Assembly (NCBI GenBank): GCA_002392545.1
Contig: DGHF01000051.1
Coordinates: 1-17,811, forward strand
DNA from: Ruminococcus sp. UBA3855
GTDB taxonomy: Bacteria; Bacillota; Clostridia; Oscillospirales; Ruminococcaceae
Direction of reading: 5' to 3'
Length of the DNA stretch: 17,811 bases
Below are positions 7,784 through 14,860 of the stretch, piece by piece. The notes under the pieces were generated by a model, which saw only the letters and a program-made list of their open reading frames with translations, was not told where the DNA came from and did no database searches. The number at the start of each line of letters is the position of its first letter. Within the stretch, counting starts at the first letter, position 1. Made by a program: the position numbers and the translations under genes.

Positions 7784-8959
7784 ATGGGTTTGGATTTTAA
7801 GAAAAATAATCCACAGCCGGCACAGAATCCGGCAGTTGCTCCCGTTGAGGCTGAAATTGCACAGTCTCAGACACTCGACATTCAGCCAGTGGAAGAAAAG
7901 TATGACATTGTGGCAGAGCGTGAGAAGATGAATCAGCTTGTTGGCTCAGAAGAGGTTGATAAGATTGCAAGCCAGATTGAAGTCTACAACATGGATACCA
8001 TTGTCACATTCGGTGCAGAAGCAGCAGAAGAAATTTCCAAGGTTTCTGATGCCGTGCTCCGGAATGTCAACATGAGCCAGCTGGATGAATCCAGTCAGAT
8101 GATGAAGTCTCTTGCCAAGATTATGGGGGCTTTTGATGCAGATGAGCTGAAAGATGACCCGAATTTCTTCCAGAAGCTTTTCGGCAATGCCAAGAAGCAG
8201 GTTGAAAAAATCCTTGCAAAATACAACGTGATGGGCAAGGAAGTTGACAAAATTTATGTGGAACTCCGCAAGTATCAGGAGAATATCAAGAAATCCAACC
8301 AGTCATTGGGGCAGATGTTCGAAGCAAATGTCGGATTCTATCATGAATTAGTCAAGTACATTCTTGCAGGTGAGCAGGGCTGTCAGGAAATTGCAGCCTA
8401 TATTGAGCAGAGACAGAAAGACCTTGAGGAAACCGGAGATAATTCGATTCAGTTTGAATTAGACCAGCTCCGTCAGGCACAGTCCATGCTCGAACAGCGT
8501 GTACAGGATTTGCGCACCGCTGAAATGGTTGCAATGCAGTCCATCCCCATGCTGAAAACCATGGAATTCAGCAACTGGAATCTGTACAGAAAAATTGATT
8601 CTGCATTTATCATCACGCTTCCGGTATTCAAGCAGGCACTGGCTCAGGCTATCTTACTTAAACAGCAGAAGATTCAGGCTGATGCAATGTCCGCCCTTGA
8701 CGAAAAGACTAATGAACTGTTAATCCGCAACGCTCAGAATACTGTTGACCAAGCAAAATTGACCGCTCGTCTGGCTTCCGGCAGTTCCATTAAGGTGGAG
8801 ACCCTCGAAAGAACATGGCAGACCATTATGTCTGGTATTGATGAAGTTCAGCAGATTCAGGATGATGCCCACAAACAGCGCATTGAAGACCAGAAGAAAC
8901 TTGAAGTTATCAAGCGTGATTTCAATGAACATTACCATATGCCCGACAAGAAAAAGTGA
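7784..8959 (+). CDS. telA: TelA family protein (toxic anion resistance)
   Basis: The 391-residue protein is a cytosolic, largely helical member of the TelA/KlaA family linked to resistance to tellurite, other toxic anions and cell-wall antimicrobials; its molecular activity is not known. Family landmarks run in order: LDESSQMMKSLAKIMGAFD (about 100-118), the segment AKYNVMGKEVDKIYVEL (about 144-160), the LEQRVQDLRTAEMVAMQSIP region (about 230-250), then TLPVFKQALAQA, and TNELLIRNAQ. A proline-rich N-terminal 40 residues precede the conserved part. GAGG (7771-7774) overlaps the stop of the YceG gene, so the two are surely cotranscribed. It is the last gene of the cluster and is followed by a terminator. 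In Firmicutes telA often pairs with yceG or xpaC; here the upstream partners are ExbB/ExbD-like and PBP-fold proteins instead. Confidence 0.92.
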   Translation: MGLDFKKNNPQPAQNPAVAPVEAEIAQSQTLDIQPVEEKYDIVAEREKMNQLVGSEEVDKIASQIEVYNMDTIVTFGAEAAEEISKVSDAVLRNVNMSQLDESSQMMKSLAKIMGAFDADELKDDPNFFQKLFGNAKKQVEKILAKYNVMGKEVDKIYVELRKYQENIKKSNQSLGQMFEANVGFYHELVKYILAGEQGCQEIAAYIEQRQKDLEETGDNSIQFELDQLRQAQSMLEQRVQDLRTAEMVAMQSIPMLKTMEFSNWNLYRKIDSAFIITLPVFKQALAQAILLKQQKIQADAMSALDEKTNELLIRNAQNTVDQAKLTARLASGSSIKVETLERTWQTIMSGIDEVQQIQDDAHKQRIEDQKKLEVIKRDFNEHYHMPDKKK

Positions 8960-8991
8960 TTTGGGTAAATAAAAATAAGTAAGCAGATAAA

Positions 8992-9030
8992 AAAATTGCC
9001 TGTGCCGAAATGACACAGGCGATTTTATTT
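8992..9030. terminator. Bidirectional terminator between telA and panD
   Basis: The stem GCCTGTG/CACAGGC (8998-9004 with 9014-9020) has a 9-base loop, an A run before it and ATTTTATTT after it, and serves the converging telA and panD transcripts. Confidence 0.85.
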
Positions 9031-9412
9031 ATATCAATTTTCCATGTTTTTCATAACTGCTGACTTTGCAGATTTTATTCTTTTCGTTCACAAAGACCAC
9101 TTTCGGATGATGTTCTGCAATTTCTTCAGGGGACATCTGCGCATATGACATGATAATCACAGTATCGCCCTTTTGTCCGGAACGTGCCGCCGCACCGTTC
9201 AGGCAGATGACACCGCTCCCACGTTCTCCGGCGATGACATACGTTTCAATCCGGCTTCCGCTGTTGACATTCACAATATGCACATGCTCATATTCATAAA
9301 GCCCAGAAGCTTCCATTAAATTTTCGTCAATTGTCACACTGCCGACGTAATTCAATTCCGCCTGTGTGACGGTTGCCCGATGAATTTTACTTTTCAACAT
9401 TGATACTTGCAT
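9029..9412 (-). CDS. panD: Aspartate 1-decarboxylase precursor
   Basis: The enzyme makes beta-alanine from aspartate for pantothenate synthesis, using a pyruvoyl group formed by self-cleavage. Its 127 residues match the family's usual length. LNYVGSVTID contains the cleavage site G24-S25, and LNGAAARSGQKGD and the YAQM region near the end are also conserved. K9 and H11 in KSKIHRATVTQ fit the usual active-site start of the chain. A GGGGGAAG ribosome binding site lies close upstream. It is the last gene of panB-panC-panD, 12 bases after panC. Confidence 0.95.
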   Translation of the reverse strand: MQVSMLKSKIHRATVTQAELNYVGSVTIDENLMEASGLYEYEHVHIVNVNSGSRIETYVIAGERGSGVICLNGAAARSGQKGDTVIIMSYAQMSPEEIAEHHPKVVFVNEKNKICKVSSYEKHGKLI

Positions 9413-9424
9413 AAACTTCCCCCT

Positions 9425-10273
9425 TTATACGTCTTCTGTGAAGAAATTGTCAATCAGGCGAGTTTTTCCGATATACACAGCCATTGCACAAAGTGCCGGA
9501 CGGTCAAGCGTGGGAATTTGTTGCATAGTCGCACAGTCTACGATTTTCACATAGTCAATCTTTGCAAGGGGTTCGGCTTCAATATGCTTCTTCATGGCAT
9601 CCAGAATTACGGAACAATCTTTTTCGCCCTTCTTTACCATGTTCATCCCCAGAAAAACAGCCTGTGACAATACCAGTGCCGATTGACGCTCCTCGGTGTT
9701 TAGGTAGGTGTTGCGGGAACTCTTAGCGAGTCCGTCACTTTCACGGATAATCGGACAGCCGATAATTTCAAGGTTCATATTCAAATCATTAACCATATGG
9801 CGGATAACTGCCAGCTGTTGAGCATCTTTCTTTCCAAAATAGGCACGGTCAGGCTGTACAATGTTGAACAGCTTTGAAACCACGGTGCAAACCCCTCTGA
9901 AATGAATCGGTCTGCTTAAACCGCACAATTCCTCTGTGAGTACAGTCATATCCACGAAAGAAGAAAATCCCTCATGATACATTTCTTCCGGTTCGGGATG
10001 GAAAATCAAATCTCCGCCGTGAGCTTCCACCAGTTTCGCATCATGTGCAATGTCACGGGGATAGCTTTCTAAATCCTCTGTAGGGGAAAATTGCATTGGA
10101 TTGACGAAATCGGAAACAACGGTTCGGTCATTGTCTCTGTGAGAGGCATCAATTAAACTTGCATGTCCCTCATGCAGATAGCCCATTGTTGGAACAAGAC
10201 CGACTGTCAAGCCTTCATGTCTCCATTCCTTTACCTGTTTGCGCACTTCTGCAATGGTCTTTACGATTTTCAT
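9425..10273 (-). CDS. panC: Pantothenate synthetase (pantoate-beta-alanine ligase)
   Basis: The enzyme joins pantoate and beta-alanine with ATP through a pantoyl-adenylate. The 282 residues are typical. PTMGYLHEGHASLI (about 28-41) carries the HxGH nucleotide-binding motif, YFGKKDAQQLAVI is the conserved middle segment, and ESDGLAKSSRNTYL holds the KMSKS-like loop. Its start overlaps the stop of panB (ATGA at 10270-10273), so it is translationally coupled to panB. Its product and that of panD act in the same step of the pathway. Confidence 0.96.
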   Translation of the reverse strand: MKIVKTIAEVRKQVKEWRHEGLTVGLVPTMGYLHEGHASLIDASHRDNDRTVVSDFVNPMQFSPTEDLESYPRDIAHDAKLVEAHGGDLIFHPEPEEMYHEGFSSFVDMTVLTEELCGLSRPIHFRGVCTVVSKLFNIVQPDRAYFGKKDAQQLAVIRHMVNDLNMNLEIIGCPIIRESDGLAKSSRNTYLNTEERQSALVLSQAVFLGMNMVKKGEKDCSVILDAMKKHIEAEPLAKIDYVKIVDCATMQQIPTLDRPALCAMAVYIGKTRLIDNFFTEDV

Positions 10274-11115
10274 GACTGATTTTCCTCCCCCATAATTTCG
10301 TTGATTACTGTTTCATCAATAGAATAGGTGTGTTCCTGTGCCGGAAAAGTTCCAGCCTTTGTTTCACTGATATAATCAGAAATGCCTTTTCTCATGAGTT
10401 CGCCGACTTCTGCGAACTTCTTCACGAATTTTGCAGTGTGTCCGGTTGTCATGCCCAATGCATCCTGATAGACAAGCACCTGACCATCACAGCCATTTCC
10501 TGCGCCGATTCCAATTGTAGGAATATATAATTTTTTCGTGATGATTTCGGCAAGCTTCGCCGGAATTCCCTCTAATACAACAGCACAAGATCCAGCTTCC
10601 TGAATTTTCAGTGCATCGTCAACAAGTTTCTTCGCCTTGTCAAGGCTCTTGCCCTGCACCTTGAAACCGCCGAACACGTTCACAGACTGCGGAGTCAATC
10701 CCAAATGCGCCACCACCGGAATGGAGGCATTGACAATCGCACGAATCTGCTCACAGACTTCTGCACCGCCTTCCAATTTGACGGCATTTGCACCGCCTTC
10801 CTTGACAAGCCTTCCGGCATTGATTACCGCCTGTTCAACACTTGCCTGATACGACATAAAGGGCATATCTGCCACGATAAAAGCATTCTGCGCTCCTCTT
10901 GCAACGGCGGATGTGTGGTGAATCATATCTTCCATTGTGACAGGGAGCGTATTTTCATAGCCCAGCATAACCATTCCGAGGGAATCGCCAATTAGAATCG
11001 AATTCACTCCGCATTCGTCCATAATTTTCGCCGTGGTATAGTCGTAAGCTGTGAGCATGGTAATTTTGTCGCCGGCTTCCTTTTGCTTTAACAAAGTAGA
11101 AACAGTATTTTTCAT
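10270..11115 (-). CDS. panB: 3-methyl-2-oxobutanoate hydroxymethyltransferase
   Basis: The enzyme transfers a hydroxymethyl group from methylene-tetrahydrofolate to 2-oxoisovalerate to give ketopantoate, the first committed step to pantothenate. The 281 residues form a TIM barrel with LTAYDYTTAKIMDE near the start, ILIGDSLGMVMLGY (metal and substrate site), VADMPFMSYQ, AVKLEGG, HLGLTPQSVN and the loop TIGIGAGNGCDGQVLVYQD. An AAGGAGA ribosome binding site precedes the ATG. It is the first gene of panBCD. No panE gene is nearby, so ketopantoate reduction must be done by a gene elsewhere. Confidence 0.96.
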   Translation of the reverse strand: MKNTVSTLLKQKEAGDKITMLTAYDYTTAKIMDECGVNSILIGDSLGMVMLGYENTLPVTMEDMIHHTSAVARGAQNAFIVADMPFMSYQASVEQAVINAGRLVKEGGANAVKLEGGAEVCEQIRAIVNASIPVVAHLGLTPQSVNVFGGFKVQGKSLDKAKKLVDDALKIQEAGSCAVVLEGIPAKLAEIITKKLYIPTIGIGAGNGCDGQVLVYQDALGMTTGHTAKFVKKFAEVGELMRKGISDYISETKAGTFPAQEHTYSIDETVINEIMGEENQS

Positions 11116-11146
11116 GTGTGAATCTCCTTTATAATAATGTTATCTT

Positions 11147-11183
11147 TCCGGCAATCCGGATAAGGTACAGTTTTATCATAACA
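11147..11183 (-). promoter_or_regulatory. panB: Probable extended -10 promoter and short leader hairpin of panBCD
   Basis: Read on the minus strand, TG (11183-11182), T, TATGAT (11180-11175) is an extended -10 element; no good -35 is seen. Just downstream is a small hairpin, TCCGG/CCGGA with a 4-base loop (11147-11160), of unknown meaning in the leader. Confidence 0.45.
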
Positions 11184-11229
11184 TAGCATTGTGAAAATTA
11201 TGTGAAATTTTTGGCGGAATTGCATAAAA

Positions 11230-11272
11230 AATACAAACAAGCCGTCTCCGGAAAAATCCGGAAACGGCTTTA
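11230..11272. terminator. Terminator downstream of the tRNA-Ser remnant
   Basis: A 14-bp stem (11239-11252 with 11257-11270, core GCCGT.TCCGG) with an AAAA loop. On the minus strand it is followed by a T-rich tract; on the plus strand by TTTATTT. It ends transcripts from the tRNA before the panBCD promoter. Confidence 0.85.
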
Positions 11273-11274
11273 TT

Positions 11275-11333
11275 TGGCGGACAGAGAGGGATTCGAACCC
11301 TCGTTGCGCTATTAACGCAAACACGATTTCCAG
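11275..11333 (-). tRNA. 3' half of tRNA-Ser(GGA), truncated at the anticodon loop (attachment site)
   Basis: Read on the minus strand the pieces run in order. First is an anticodon loop CTGGAAA (11333-11327) with anticodon GGA, then the 3' anticodon stem TCGTG and a long class II variable arm (TTGCG/CGCAA). The T arm GAGGG-TTCGAAT-CCCTC follows, then acceptor strand TCTGTCC, discriminator G and encoded CCA. The 5' half is missing: the bases before the loop do not match CACGA and no D arm is present. An integrase gene lies immediately upstream. This is therefore the displaced 3' end left at one junction of an element integrated into the tRNA gene; the complete tRNA should be rebuilt at the far junction outside the window. 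The att core probably starts in the anticodon loop. Confidence 0.85.
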
Positions 11334-11444
11334 AATAATGCCTTGCAATTTCATGAAAATAAAAGGCTATTCTTAGCCGTTTTCTGGATTTAGTTTCACT
11401 AAAAATACGACTTTGCTGTCGTACTTTTTCTATTTCTCAAAATC
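11334..11444. other. Element end between att site and integrase
   Basis: This non-coding stretch begins at the truncated tRNA and ends at the integrase stop. It holds a weak hairpin (GGCTA/TAGCC, 11365-11378) followed on the minus strand by TTTTATTTT, and the integrase terminator at 11404-11427. It is where integrase arm-binding sites would be expected, but no clear short direct repeats were seen. Confidence 0.5.
11401..11429. terminator. Terminator of the integrase gene
   Basis: The stem TACGAC/GTCGTA (11406-11411 with 11418-11423) has a 6-base loop. On the minus strand it is followed by TTTTTAG and on the plus strand by CTTTTTC. It lies about 20 bases after the integrase stop. Confidence 0.7.
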
Positions 11445-12491
11445 TTAGGAAAATCCTAATTTTTTCCTGAGAACTTCTATGTCATTATGCACATAAAGAG
11501 ATGCTGTTGTGTTAATGTCGGCATGCCCTAACACTTTCTGAATCGTGTAGATGTCAACCCCATTCTCACGGAGTAATGTTCCGTATGTATGGCGGAGTTC
11601 GTGAGGGCTTAACATTGGTACGTCAATTTCTTTTGACATTTGTTTCATGAATTTGGTGAAACGGTGCGCAAAGGTGCTGGGGCTTTGAGGAGTTTCCTCT
11701 ATACCAAGCAGATAAATTCCATTGTTGGGGATGGTTTTCAGATACTCTGCAAATTCTTGTGAGATGGGGAAAATCCGTGCGGAAGATTTTGATTTTGGGC
11801 TGGAGATTACAATTTCTCCTCTGGTTTGGACAACGGCACGGCGAATTCTGATAGTCAGATTGAGAAAATCAATGTCATTCCATTGCAATCCTAACAGTTC
11901 GGAACGGCGAATTCCGGTTTCAAGGAGAATGACAATTCCGTAATTTTGGTGCAGTTTTGCGTATTCTTTGACCTTTTGGGCTTGTTCATTGGTGTAGACA
12001 CGTTTGGTTTCCTCTTCTAAGAAGTTATGGAAACGGATATTGACAACTGGATTTTTGGTACATAGGTCATTGTTGACGGCAGTTTCAAAGATTTCATGGA
12101 GAATCAATTTTTGTTTTCGGAGAACGGATTTTGAAAAGGTGACGGAATTGAAGTATTTCTGAATGTCAATTTGCTTGATTTCAGATAATTTGCGCTCCCC
12201 GAAATGGGGAATCAGGTATTTTGTCACATTGACTTCGTAGGAATACAAATAGGTATGTTGTTTGACCGTGCCTTTTTTGTAGGTTTTGAGCCATTCTTTC
12301 GCCCACGTTTCAAAGGTGGGCTGGACTGGTTCAGGGGTTGCTAACAATTCGGTTGCGTGTTCCAATTGGTATTGATGGGCTTTTTGCCTTGCATCTGCTT
12401 TACTGAGAGTGCTGTAAAAACTCTTCCGGATTGGCTGACCGTCCAATGATTGACCGATAGTCAGTTTCACTTCATATTGTTTTTTTTTCAT
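11445..12491 (-). CDS. int: Tyrosine site-specific integrase
   Basis: The integrase inserts and excises the element at the adjacent tRNA-Ser site. I chose ATG 12491 (348 residues). The open frame extends 74 codons further up, but that extension overlaps the preceding gene and crosses a terminator hairpin. The protein has an N-terminal arm-binding domain (1-50, with GQPIRKSFYSTLSKADA), a SAM-like core-binding domain (about 58-150) and a catalytic domain (about 165-340). The catalytic residues are all present: R195 (TGIRRSE), K233, H297 and R300 (PHELRHTYGT), H323 (LGHADINTT) and Y333. The ribosome binding site is weak (GAAAGTG). The start is only 18 bases after a hairpin and no promoter is visible in the gap, so expression may need read-through from the upstream phage genes. 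Confidence 0.92.
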   Translation of the reverse strand: MKKKQYEVKLTIGQSLDGQPIRKSFYSTLSKADARQKAHQYQLEHATELLATPEPVQPTFETWAKEWLKTYKKGTVKQHTYLYSYEVNVTKYLIPHFGERKLSEIKQIDIQKYFNSVTFSKSVLRKQKLILHEIFETAVNNDLCTKNPVVNIRFHNFLEEETKRVYTNEQAQKVKEYAKLHQNYGIVILLETGIRRSELLGLQWNDIDFLNLTIRIRRAVVQTRGEIVISSPKSKSSARIFPISQEFAEYLKTIPNNGIYLLGIEETPQSPSTFAHRFTKFMKQMSKEIDVPMLSPHELRHTYGTLLRENGVDIYTIQKVLGHADINTTASLYVHNDIEVLRKKLGFS

Positions 12492-12508
12492 GATTTCACT
12501 TTCTTTCT

Positions 12509-12540
12509 TAAAAGCCGTCCGGAATTGGACGGCTTTTTTG
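12509..12540. terminator. Hairpin terminator between the terminase-like gene and int
   Basis: The stem AAAAGCCGTCC/GGACGGCTTTT (12510-12520 with 12527-12537) has a 6-base loop. The T run is longer on the plus strand (TTTTTTG), while the minus strand has CTTTTAAG, so leaky termination toward int is plausible. Confidence 0.75.
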
Positions 12541-12555
12541 TCTATTGGCTTGCAA

Positions 12556-13239
12556 TTATTCGTTGTGGGCTGTGGGTTCGGGTTCGGTTTCAGGAATTTG
12601 GAGCGGAACTGATTCTTGTGCTGTGGTTTCGATTGTGTCCAGATTGGCGGATTCCAGATATTTTTTGGACAATTCCTCTTCTGTGACCGTTTCACCGAGT
12701 GGATTATTTGCAACTACAACATGCTCCTGCTGGTCTTTCAGTCCGTCGTAATTTTTGCCGAGGAAAATCCCTACAACAGGATTGATTTTACCGTCATTCA
12801 TAAGGGCTTCACGATAGGCGGAGCAATACATTTTGAGCCATTCCAAAAAGTCTGCACGTTCCGGATTCTGTGAACGTCTGATAATATACTGGCTGACCTG
12901 ACATTTCGTCAAGCCGATTGCAATGTAGGCTTGTGTATTGCAGACTTTCTGGTCGTACATTGCACACATTTCCAGATAGTGGCGGAAACGTTCACGCATT
13001 CCCTCTATGTCATTGACATCAATTTTCTCTGTGGGAGTGATGGCTTCCAGAAACTCTACCAGATTGGAATTATAGCCCTGAGGAAGGTCGGGATTGTTGG
13101 CTTTATAGAATGTGCTTTTTTTTCGGGCTTCTTCGCTCAGTTTGTATCCGCCGTGTGAATAGGTTGATGGGTCTCTTTGCTTCCGCTTTTTGAGGTCTTT
13201 GCTTCCCTTCGGTCGCCCACGCTTTTTTGCTTCTTCCAT
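12556..13239 (-). CDS. Terminase small subunit-like phage protein
   Basis: The 227-residue protein starts with an AT-hook-like KRGRPKGSKDLKKRKQRD. A helical middle part follows (about 65-150) with a likely helix-turn-helix around NTQAYIAIGLTKCQVSQYI, and then a segment, NDGKINPVVGIFLGKNYDGL, typical of small DNA-packaging or terminase small-subunit-like proteins in Firmicute phages. The tail is acidic and Thr/Glu/Pro rich. Such proteins bind the packaging site and recruit the large subunit. Here no large terminase gene follows: the next features are a terminator, int and att. A strong AGGAGG site precedes the ATG, although the start lies 103 bases inside the preceding gene. The exact role (packaging or regulation) is inferred. 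Confidence 0.5.
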   Translation of the reverse strand: MEEAKKRGRPKGSKDLKKRKQRDPSTYSHGGYKLSEEARKKSTFYKANNPDLPQGYNSNLVEFLEAITPTEKIDVNDIEGMRERFRHYLEMCAMYDQKVCNTQAYIAIGLTKCQVSQYIIRRSQNPERADFLEWLKMYCSAYREALMNDGKINPVVGIFLGKNYDGLKDQQEHVVVANNPLGETVTEEELSKKYLESANLDTIETTAQESVPLQIPETEPEPTAHNE

Positions 13240-13721
13240 GTCAATTCCTCCTGATAAATATAGTTTTCAATCTGGCGAAAATCAATTTCCCAGAGTTTTC
13301 GGATAAGTCGGGGGTTGGCTTCCCCGAACAGCTGAAATATCGTTTCTTCGAACGCACGTTTTCTAGCATCGCTGAGGACGATTTCAATGTTGCCCAACGT
13401 CAGTGCATCATAGTAACGGTTTCTGAAACGGCGGTGAATCCGGAGAAACTTCCGGAACTCGTAAGTTTCGAAATCGCTGGTTTTCAGAAAATTTTCTGCC
13501 ATAGTTTCGTATTCCGTCATGTATTCCTGAACTACTCCTTTCATCACTGTGGCTGAAAGGGATTCTAATTTTTCGGGGATGTGTTCAGCTTTTGCCGGAG
13601 GGTTCGGACGGCAGGCATTTCCGGCACATTCCCGGCAAATAATTCTGTTTGCGCTTCTTCCATTTTCTGTGCGGAGAACTTCATGACGGAATTCTTTCCT
13701 GCAAATCAAACATTTCGGCAT
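13137..13721 (-). CDS. Phage protein with N-terminal Cys4 zinc motif, unknown function
   Basis: The 194-residue protein begins MPKCLICRKEF and has IICRECAG about 25 residues later, giving a CxxC...CxxC zinc motif. A helical, Arg/Glu-rich body follows (about 60-165) with FRKFLRIHRRFRNRYYDAL, and then a basic Ser/Lys-rich tail. GGAGG precedes the ATG and overlaps the end of the upstream gene. Its last 34 codons overlap the start of the terminase-like gene in another frame. I do not recognise the family; a nucleic-acid-binding phage protein is the best guess. Confidence 0.6.
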   Translation of the reverse strand: MPKCLICRKEFRHEVLRTENGRSANRIICRECAGNACRPNPPAKAEHIPEKLESLSATVMKGVVQEYMTEYETMAENFLKTSDFETYEFRKFLRIHRRFRNRYYDALTLGNIEIVLSDARKRAFEETIFQLFGEANPRLIRKLWEIDFRQIENYIYQEELTWKKQKSVGDRREAKTSKSGSKETHQPIHTADTN

Positions 13722-13723
13722 GG

Positions 13724-14347
13724 TCAGTCCTCCGTAATCAATTCTGAATAGGGCAACGATTCAATCCATTTGCAGAAATCGTGCCATTCGGTCAGTTTGT
13801 GGTTTTTGCGTGCATGGTAGATGTTTCTCAATACTGCATAATTTGCCTGCCATGTGAAACGCTGGTTATAGCAAGATGGCAAAATTGCAATCATATCATA
13901 CCAGAATGATTTTTCTGTGGTATTGATGTAATATTTGCGGAGAATATTCAACATGCAAATGGTGTCTTGCAACATATTCATGCCTAACGCTGACAAATTG
14001 TCAAAGGAAAAATCATCAATGTCAAACTTTTTCTTGTGGATGGTGTGCATTGTGGAGCAGGAATTTCTTACTGTTCCGACTTTGTAGGTATCAAGTTCTT
14101 TCGTCCAAAATAATGGTGCGGTAATGTCGCAGGTTACTGTAATCATGCGCATGAATTTGGAATGGTCTGTACCTGCTTTAACAAGTTGCTTCATCAGTTC
14201 TAAATCATTTTCACCGAGTTTGAATGTAATATCAAAACCATACTGATATGACTCGCTGTCTGACTTGTCCCAACTATTCATTGGATTTCTCATGCCACGA
14301 ATAGCGGCTTCGAATCCGTATGTTTCGGTATTTTCAATTTTAATCAT
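13724..14347 (-). CDS. Phage protein, possibly a divergent ThyX-like (flavin-dependent thymidylate synthase fold) protein
   Basis: I recognise this 207-residue protein as a conserved phage type but not by a firm name. Its second half has a run like the C-terminal ThyX helices: ILPSCYNQRFTWQANYAVLR followed by NIYHARKNHKLTEWHDFCKW, compared with ThyX 'LP...YT.F.W..N...L.HF..LR....AQ.EIR.YA'. Upstream, KFMRMITVTCDITAPLFWTK then ELDTYKVGTVRNSCSTMH sits where ThyX has its RHRxxSxNxxSxR motif, but RHR reads TYK and the Asn is lost. If it is a ThyX relative, it is unlikely to work as a standard thymidylate synthase. A GGAAGGAGAATG binding site overlaps the stop of the gene before it. Confidence 0.4.
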   Translation of the reverse strand: MIKIENTETYGFEAAIRGMRNPMNSWDKSDSESYQYGFDITFKLGENDLELMKQLVKAGTDHSKFMRMITVTCDITAPLFWTKELDTYKVGTVRNSCSTMHTIHKKKFDIDDFSFDNLSALGMNMLQDTICMLNILRKYYINTTEKSFWYDMIAILPSCYNQRFTWQANYAVLRNIYHARKNHKLTEWHDFCKWIESLPYSELITED

Positions 14348-14351
14348 GGGT

Positions 14352-14615
14352 TCATTCTCCTTCCGGTCTGTACCAGTCTGGTTGTTTCATCATTGCTCCG
14401 CACTTTGGACAATATGGTGTCGGTTTTCCTCCGTCCGGTTCATTGTGGCAGTGACTGCAAACAATGTAGCCCTCACTCATCACAATCCATTCCGCCGGAT
14501 GATACCAGCGGTCAATGAGTGTGAGAATGGTTCTCTTTTCGATTCCGGTCAATATACCAGAACCTCTTACTTTCTGTTTCATGCCTGTTGCCTGATTTTC
14601 TATTGTCTTTTTCAT
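14352..14615 (-). CDS. Small zinc-ribbon phage protein
   Basis: The 87-residue protein has a C-terminal zinc ribbon, CSHC (about 53-56) and CPKC (about 69-72), in a YIVCSHC...YCPKCGAMM arrangement. The N-terminal half (residues 1-50) has no recognised motif. It starts with ATGA overlap to the previous gene (14612-14615) and has a GGAGAAAG binding site. The target is unknown; such ribbons usually bind nucleic acid or partner proteins. Confidence 0.6.
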   Translation of the reverse strand: MKKTIENQATGMKQKVRGSGILTGIEKRTILTLIDRWYHPAEWIVMSEGYIVCSHCHNEPDGGKPTPYCPKCGAMMKQPDWYRPEGE

Positions 14616-14851
14616 TTCACTTTCTCCATCGGTACGATTGTAATTGCAACATATGTGTTGGCAGGGACTGCAACAGGGATAATTTCCAGCACATTCATAT
14701 CAAGATGTTTTTTGTACTTTTTTTCCTTTGTGTGAAGCAATTCCTCAACTGTTGCGCAACAAATCAATTTTTCCGTGTTGCCATCAAGCAGGTTTACAAC
14801 TATGTGCGGATTGAGTACTTTCAGTACCCGTTTCAGTTTGAGTATTTTCAT
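14612..14851 (-). CDS. Small phage protein, unknown function
   Basis: The 79-residue protein is Lys/Val/Leu rich (MKILKLKRVLKVLNPHIVVN...), with alternating hydrophobic residues suggesting a small beta-rich fold and a Lys/Glu-rich stretch near residues 42-49. No membrane helix or known motif is seen. Its TAGGAGAAAA binding site overlaps the stop region of the PAPS-reductase-like gene, and its end overlaps the next start, so it belongs to the same tight leftward transcript. Confidence 0.5.
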   Translation of the reverse strand: MKILKLKRVLKVLNPHIVVNLLDGNTEKLICCATVEELLHTKEKKYKKHLDMNVLEIIPVAVPANTYVAITIVPMEKVK

Positions 14852-14860
14852 ATTTTTCTC

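Noticed and set aside
2294..8959. Zorya-type defence system because of the MotA/ExbB-like gene
   Set aside because: No OmpA-like ZorB domain and no ZorC, ZorD or ZorE-type helicase or nuclease is present; the partners are TelA, YceG and a PBP-fold protein.
11275..11390. A complete tRNA-Ser gene with an intact 5' half
   Set aside because: No D arm or acceptor 5' strand matching GGACAGA is found upstream of the anticodon loop.
12492..12713. 74-codon N-terminal extension of the integrase
   Set aside because: It overlaps the end of the terminase-like gene, runs through a terminator hairpin and has no integrase-like sequence; ATG 12491 gives the usual length.
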